64,000 nt of DNA from Apostichopus japonicus (taxonomy: Eukaryota > Echinodermata > Holothuroidea > Aspidochirotida > Stichopodidae), in NCBI RefSeq assembly GCF_037975245.1, contig NC_092572.1:12278269-12342268 (forward strand). The letters are read 5' to 3'. How positions within the stretch are numbered: the first letter of the stretch is position 1; each line of letters begins with the position of its first letter. Below the pieces are notes generated by a model. The model saw only the letters and a program-made list of their open reading frames with translations, had not been told where the DNA came from and searched no databases. A program made the position numbers and the translations under genes. Shown here one piece after another: positions 57,483-64,000 of this stretch.

Positions 57483-59635
57483 AGGTAAAAATAAGTGGGA
57501 TACTTATTTACTTTTCAAGGTATTGTAGTGAAATGATCTGAATAACAAATGCAGTAAAATACCTATAAGGACATTCCATGTGTTTCTTTTTGCTAAAGTC
57601 AAAAACTTCCCTTCAACAATCTAGTACTTTCAGCAAGGCTAGCCCAGGACTCAAATACCTTTCACAAAGTAACTGATTTCTAGTTTGTTCTTACAGAAGT
57701 TGATGACCATGGATGGCATAAGACTAGTTTCACTGCATGATCATTTTGTATAATGTTGACAAATTGCCTCCTTTATGGATCTAACTAGGCCAAAGCTGTC
57801 CAATTCACCGAGTTTTGTTCATCGTGTGAACAGATCTTCAAAACTGGAAATTCTACATTAATCTAGCAAGAAAACGAACCGCCAGTCCATCGATTATCTC
57901 TCTTCCCTCCTCCCCACCCCCCTCCTCAAGAGTTTCATTTGCAATGCCACTAGGATATGGCTGCTAATGTGAGTCATTTGATCTTGGCTTGACGATGCAA
58001 CAATGCAATCCTGAGATTGGGGTACACAGGGCCACTGTGTCCAACTTATTACCATACCTCGATTTAAGATCAGTTAACAATTTCTATGCGCAACTTCCGA
58101 AACGATCTCTTGACCCATTGTAAATCCTTAGCTGACCCCTTAGGTTGTGGAACATGGTTGTAGACTTTCTTTACACGCTAAATACTTAAAATTTTTCTTA
58201 GCGGGGGGGGGGGGGGGGGGGAGAAGGAGTGCGCTTGATGGACCTCAGGGCTACACTCCCTCCGTTTTAAAATCCTGGATCTGCACCTTAACATTGTGAC
58301 TACAATCTAGTTGGACTAGATTATGTTTCAAACTTCTACCAGTCTATCTGGAGAGCTCTCTATCTTCATGTTGCATGAAATCCATTTCCTCCGGCTAGAT
58401 GACAGAACTTCAACTCATGCATAGGTTGTCGACCTTTAACCTCTGACACATGGTCAATCATCCAAGGTCACTGGAATTTAAGAGTGATGTGAGAGCCTTT
58501 GCATATGCTGTTGGAGAAGGAGGAAACATTCACAGTATTTATAGACATGATCCTAAGAAAACATTAAGAAACATTCACAGTGTTAATCGACGTGATCCTA
58601 AGGAAAAATGAAGAAACATTAACAGTGTTTATCGACATGATCCTAACAAACCAGAACACATGAAACATTTATGATTACATAACCATCATTATGATGTTTC
58701 TGGTAATTTTCACCATGCAACCCCTTGAAATTCTGTTTATGCTTGTGGCCAGATAGTTTTAATAAATATCACAATGGGCTCCATGTTTCTCTATTAAAAT
58801 TGATTTCGCAAAAATACTGAAGATAAAATATGGCTTCATTTTACAAACCCAACCATCAACTTATAGCTTAAATGACAAAGATCTTTATGACGAACGATTC
58901 CTCTACACAGCTAAGAAATATTGTGTTCCTTTTGAGAGATATCCACGTTTAAAAGTCATGTCTGAGAGCTGTCTTTTTGTAAATCTGTGATGTCATAGTG
59001 CCAGTAGGATCTAAAACCTTTAAATAGCTTTTGCTTTTGTTTTCTTTGTGTAAATTTTCAAGTAATATATTGTTAACCAGTGTCAACCCTGAAAAGTAAT
59101 GCCATTTTTACTGTATGTAAAAAGCTGCAAGATTTTATATACTTTTTTTCCAGCATCTCCATTAGTACAAAAAATAATAATAAATCAAAGAAAATTGAAA
59201 GCAAATGTGGCTCTATGATGTCATAATTAGGTTTGATGAAGCCTTTTAGCCTTGCTTGTGGAGGAATATTTAAATCTGTGATAATCTTCAAATATGACAT
59301 AAGATGTTTCTTAGCTGTTTGGAGAAAGTTTTGCATATCAGTTATCTTTACCACATAGAACAATAATGATGGTTTGCGATTGTGTCTCCTTTAATGTTAT
59401 TTACATTTATGATTATGTCACCACTGCAACTGACATTCCAAGCTTAGAAATTGTGCACCAGGGCTGCAATTCAGTTGCCCTACAAAATTTCTTATCTGGT
59501 CTGCAACATCTCTGCTTTAAATAGTCTGATTCCAAGTGTTAATTTTTTTGTGAATTTATTATTTTATAAACTTTACAACAGAGTATCAACACAAATGTAT
59601 CAAACAACTGCACGAGTTTTAGGGACAAACTCGAG
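57483..59635. other. spacer and 3' flank of the minus-strand coiled-coil gene
   Basis: No gene is recognised. A run of about 20 G lies at 58203-58221. A hAT-like right end occurs near 58270-58288 (AAATCCTGGATCTGCACC), and a 45-bp repeat at 58522-58650. On the minus strand AATAAA (59555-59560) is about 76 bp after the stop codon of the coiled-coil gene and is its likely poly(A) signal. Confidence 0.5.
58522..58650 (+). repeat. 45-bp repeat, three copies
   Basis: Units spaced exactly 45 bp share GAAACATT.ACAGT and GACATGATCCTAA. The three copies differ by a few bases each. Confidence 0.8.
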
Positions 59636-62600
59636 CTAACCTTTGGGGTTCTTGTAAAAGACACAGTTGTTAGCACAGGTGTCTGGATTACAATCCCAAG
59701 CGGTAACACCGCATGGACAGAGAGGGGGTAAGGCCACACCTTGCTGGTCCATCTTCTCCTTCATCTGTGCTCTGAGAGCTTGAATGTATCTGCGAAAAAA
59801 GACAGAAACAAGACAATACTGCTGTTACTGTCTTGTATAGTGGTCTTCTATAGGTCTTCTATATTGTCCACCAAAAGACGAATAATGGTCACTTATAGTC
59901 AAACATCGGCAGAGCGCTTTCCTTTCATCGTCAAAGAATTAAATAAAATGTTTTAAACATCAACTGTAGGCACATCACTGTGTGGATATTATCTGAGAGG
60001 CCAGAAGCTCTAGGAAGGACAAAACACTTCAAAGAAATTTAGTGATTTTATCAGAGATGTATTAAATAGGTCACTTCATGGTCCACTCAAGTCAGTATAC
60101 ATGGTTTTTCTGACTTGAGTCTGGTCATCAGATCCGTATCTTTCGGTTAAGCTTAAGTTGCATATCAAAACTAAAGGTGAAGTTAGTTGCTATTTTCAAG
60201 GTAATGCTACTAAATTTGCCAGTGTCGGAACCATTTCGAAATGGAATTAGTTACTGCTTTTGTAAAGGCCTGTAGCCATGGATGTTAATTCGAGGGGAAC
60301 CAACAATTTAAGAGAGGGCTCCGACAATGTCAGGAGTGGCACCAACAATTCAAGGAGAAGCACAATACTCATGTTCTGTAGTCTCCAAGGGGAGGGAGGG
60401 AGGGTGGTCCAGGCTAGCTATGGATCACCTCTGAAGTTTGTTTTACAGGGGGAAAAAAGGTACTATTTGCTTGTAACCGACAATGAGTATAGGCTATCTG
60501 AAGACCAAAGCAACTATACAGTTTTATTCCCCTTCATAATTTTTAAAAAAAAAATTACAAACAACGGTTGAACAAAAGTTTTACACTACAGTTAGATGGT
60601 ATTTATGTACAGCTCATTCTAAGAACCATCCGTGAATAAATAAACTCAAGTTACCTCTTTGTTTCTCTGTTTTTGGTTTCCTTCCTCTTCTGTCTCTCCA
60701 TCTGAGCTTCCACCTCTCTCTCGTCTTCTCTACGTATTCTCGTCAGCTCAGCTTCGGTGAGACCCGTCTCTGGATCTTTGGGCTCTGTGGCTTGCTCTGA
60801 TTGCCTCTCTATAGCTAACCTCTCCTCTTCTTTGACTTTCTTCAATCTGAACAGAAAATCATGGCGGAACCAAAACGTTAGGAGGATATCGATTACTTCA
60901 TTATTTTTATATTTTTTTTATTAATGATGTTAATGAGTATATGTGACTATTTATAATAACTATATGGCAGTATAACCCAGCCTATCAGATAACATCGATG
61001 TTCGATAAAAAAGAACTGTTTTCACGCTTTCTGTTTGTAAACCTCTTACTACATGGCATGACTTAATCGTCTCCAGTGATATTTCTCGTACGACAAGAGC
61101 AACAGCTCTTTGGTGCTTTTTTTAAGGGACGGAATATCTTCCTTTCTATCAGACGAGAAGGGGAACCACCAACCAGGTAAATTCACTACCGACTGTAGGT
61201 TTTCTATAGCTGCACATTGATGAATCAACTTGACAGACACACAGAGAGACACATCGACAGACACTGGTGACAGGAACTAATTATTTAAAACAGCATTGCT
61301 ATTTTATGCAGCCACAAAATTATCATTCACAAGTTACAGAATTGTTAATACTTCTCAACAAAACTGTATGATATCCAACTTGTTCTTTTTTTCGGGACCC
61401 TCTAGATAAATTGCGGGAATCCCGCAATCGCGCGTCCAAATGTGAACATTGGTTGTACAGAAACTGGTTTTTTTGTACCAAACACAGGCTTGAAAACTAT
61501 GGAAAAAAAAAAAGTCCATTGTTTTTAAAAACAAACATCAACTTTAGTGCCTGGCCAGCTCTTCTTAGTTTGGTGCAAAGTTCAGTTTCCATAGTTTCTG
61601 TAACAGTTCTTAGATATTGTGTGATTAAAGTTTGTCATAAATTAATATAACTCCGTGTACAAACACTGCTACACATCTTTGCATATGTTTTACAGCAATC
61701 AGCAACAACTCGCATAGCATTCTGCTAGATACAAAACCCGGACACACTACCCCTTTGCTTACCTCTGGATACGTTTGCTGTGCTGCTTCTTACGTCGGTT
61801 CTCCTGGACGTTTTCTCGCTCCATGTCCATAAACAATCTCCGGTACATCAACACCTCTTCCCTGACCTGCCTCTTCTTCTCCTCCACGATGACGCCCGGC
61901 TTCACGTCCACCGCCTCCCTCACTTTTTTCCTCCTTCCGTCTTTCTTTCTCGACCTCTCGTTCACTTTTCTGTCTCTGTCTTGCCTTAAATTATTCTCGT
62001 AGCCTGGATGAACGTCGTCGTCGGCTGTAACCACGGGATCGAAAGTGACCGTCTTTGACCTCTGACCTCGGGTCTGAGTCTGCGATGGAGCTGGTTCTGA
62101 CATTTGTCCTATGGTTGTAGTGTCAGAGGTCACAGGTTCACAGGGGACCTCATCGCAAAGAAGTTTGACACCATCGCTCACTTGGTATAGCGGTTGATCT
62201 CTTAATATGTCAGTGTATGGATTTTCCTTGCCATGCAAAAGCTCTCTTTCCATTTGAGGTATTGCTTCCTGCACGGGCATTCCTTCCTGTGAGAAGAGAG
62301 AAACAGAAATGTTTCTGCAGGAATACTTGATTATATAAAATGAAAATGAGAACATGAAACAAATATGTTGAAAAGTAAATGAAAATGTTTGGTCTTATCT
62401 GCAGATATGGACCCGGAATCCTAAAGGATATACAATATTTCTGCTGAATGTTGCTTTAAAGGAGCTTAGTATATGTTCTATTTTGATATTGTCAATGTTA
62501 TGTGTACCTCTTAGTATAACTAAGTAACCTGAGTGAAATTGAGAGTACTACTTTAAAGGAGCTTATCATAGGTTCTGTTTTGATACTGCCAATGTTTTCT

Positions 62601-64000
62601 TACCTCTTAGTAAAACTCACTGAACTGACTGAAACTTTGGAGTACTGCTTTAAAGGAGCTTATCATATGTAATGTTTTGATACTGTCAATGTTTTCTATA
62701 CCTCTTAGTATAACTCACTGAAGTGACTGAAACTTTGGAGTACTGCTTTAAAGGAGCTATCACAGGTTCTGTTTTTTCTGTATAAATACCTAATGCAAAA
62801 TCTGCTGCAAAAATAGTAGTTCACCTGAAATTGCTGCAAAGACAAATCATCCCTCGTAAAGGACTTGCCCCATCGTCCACCTGGAACGTTTTCCTAAAAT
62901 AAAATAAATGAAAATATATTAAAAAGGAAACAAGGGATACATACTATCATAGAAGTGGATGGGACTCCCACTTAGCAATTGGGTTTGAGGATTTGATTAT
63001 TGAATGTTAAGCTAAGAAGCCTAGAAAATACTGCCTACATCAATTTAAAGAGAAAACATGATTAAAAAGTTTAGGTTGATTTTGCAATGAAATGATTATT
63101 AGTCACTTCTTCTTTCCTCAAATTAATGTTGAGAATCACCATGGAACATGGTGAAATTGAATCACGTTCAATTTTACGGTTGTCACATGAAACCAACAAG
63201 ACTGGGATACAGTCCGTACCGTCTCATTCAAGTACTAAAGCAAATCTGTCCAAAGTCTCTGTGATTCAAAAACTCACCCTGGTGGTAACACGAGGGAGGT
63301 TATTATTGGATTTGGTCTCGAGTTCTTACTTAGTGGAATTAATCAAACCCTGAACAATATTACTACAGTATTAATAAACTGATTACTTCATAAAACAGAC
63401 CACATATGGAATGGAGAAATTTCCCAGTAAGCTTTGACGTGCCTGTCGAGATTGAAAGCCTGCCAATTGTAATACCAACACTCTCTATCGGGTTAAATTT
63501 TAAATTGTCTCAAACGCGATTTCTTAAACGGGTTCTTTATAAATGGAGTGTGAAGAAAAGACTAACTGAACACCTCCAAGGGTCGATAGATGACTTTTAA
63601 TTCAAGGGTAATATCTTTAGGGCAGCTATCAGGGACTAAACAGAAATCAAATGTAATACATTCTTCTCTGCTTTGTCGAAACGGATATTGGCTCTGTCAT
63701 TTGTAACTTGAGACTAATTTTGTAATAACACAGAGAGCTTTAGAGCAAAAGAGACAGGCTTCATTTACCTTTTCTGGTACGAGTTTGCGGCTAGCCAGTT
63801 CACTCTTCGCCATCTTGATCATGTTTCCTATTCGTTGAGACAGATGGTTCAACTGGTGAGGATCAAACACCTTCTCTACCCCTTCCCGATCTCCTCCTCC
63901 TTCATATTGACTCTCCCCGTCCGAGCTTATCTGGATGTTCCGTTCACGGTAGATTTCCTGTCCCTTGGGTCTGCTGGTCACTCCCATCTCCCCTCTGTGG
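59636..64000 (-). CDS. coiled-coil protein with Cys-rich C-terminus, CCDC15-like (partial)
   Basis: Five exons in the window, read right to left: 64000-63769 (open beyond the edge), 62894-62826, 62286-61763, 60846-60655 and 59789-59636. Phases are consistent and borders are GT...AG. From the first visible Met (63987) this gives 385 residues to the stop, but the true N-terminus lies outside. The protein is hydrophilic: a DPHQLNHLSQRIGNMIKMAK helix; a GGRWGKSFTRDDL motif; a Thr/Asp-rich linker; then about 150 residues of Arg/Lys/Glu-rich coiled coil (VREEVLMYRRLFMDMEREN). It ends YIQALRAQMKEKM then LPPLCPCGVTAWDCNPDTCA and NNCVFYKNPKG. That closing Cys motif recalls CCDC15 of vertebrates, a centriole/cilium-linked protein, but this is from memory and tentative. 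AATAAA on the minus strand lies about 76 bp past the stop. Confidence 0.75.
62454..62780 (+). repeat. 97-bp minisatellite, 3.3 copies, in coiled-coil gene intron
   Basis: Units beginning CTTTAAAGGAGCTTATCATA recur at 62454, 62551, 62648 and 62745 (97 bp each). They share TTTTGATACTGTCAATGTTTT and CCTCTTAGTATAACTCACTG-like blocks. They lie between the exons at 61763-62286 and 62826-62894. Confidence 0.88.

Noticed and set aside
61775-62002. Plus-strand frames opposite the coiled-coil exon
   Set aside because: Antisense shadow of a well-supported minus-strand exon.

Overview
The window looks like nuclear DNA of an invertebrate deuterostome, most likely an echinoderm. It is AT-rich, and its genes have introns with GT...AG borders. 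It holds a GABP-alpha orthologue, and its repeats are typical of marine invertebrates: CR1/L2-type LINE tails, Penelope and Copia remnants, tRNA-derived SINEs and many small hAT-like elements with G-tract ends. The exact species cannot be told from the sequence alone.

I can support five protein-coding genes. Two are tandem paralogues of a TLC-domain multi-pass membrane protein (22972-24633 and 29563-31120, both +). One is a single-coding-exon LRR-Ig transmembrane receptor (36737-38278, +). One is a ten-exon GABPA (GA-binding protein alpha, ETS family; 45481-54859, +). The last is the 3' part of a coiled-coil gene ending in a Cys-rich motif, tentatively CCDC15-like (59636-64000, -, running off the right edge). 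GABPA and the coiled-coil gene converge; between them lie about 4.8 kb with minisatellites and no gene.

The left 22 kb holds no convincing host gene and is built from repeats. In order: a LINE tail (1.9-2.4 kb); a long inverted-repeat element carrying many copies of a palindrome (4.9-7.1 kb) with a small hAT-like element inside it; a TTAA-flanked inverted-repeat element (7.6-8.1 kb); a 2.2-kb hAT-like element with perfect 8-bp target duplications and other elements inside it (11.55-13.8 kb); a near-perfect 46-bp-arm palindrome joined to a Copia-type LTR and decayed gag (14.1-15.3 kb); and a LINE RT remnant abutting an inverted Penelope-like element with a hammerhead-ribozyme-like motif (18.6-20.2 kb).

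The middle (22-45 kb) alternates genes with more hAT-like elements, a dead LINE RT, a full-length-looking SINE, a tRNA-like sequence and a small array of TTCGTACGAA palindromes. Introns on the right carry a LINE tail and several minisatellites (47, 142 and 97 bp).

The genes do not form one pathway. The best candidates for something undescribed are the AACTAGTT palindrome element, the TTCGTACGAA palindrome array and the swarm of hAT-like elements that share an internal module.
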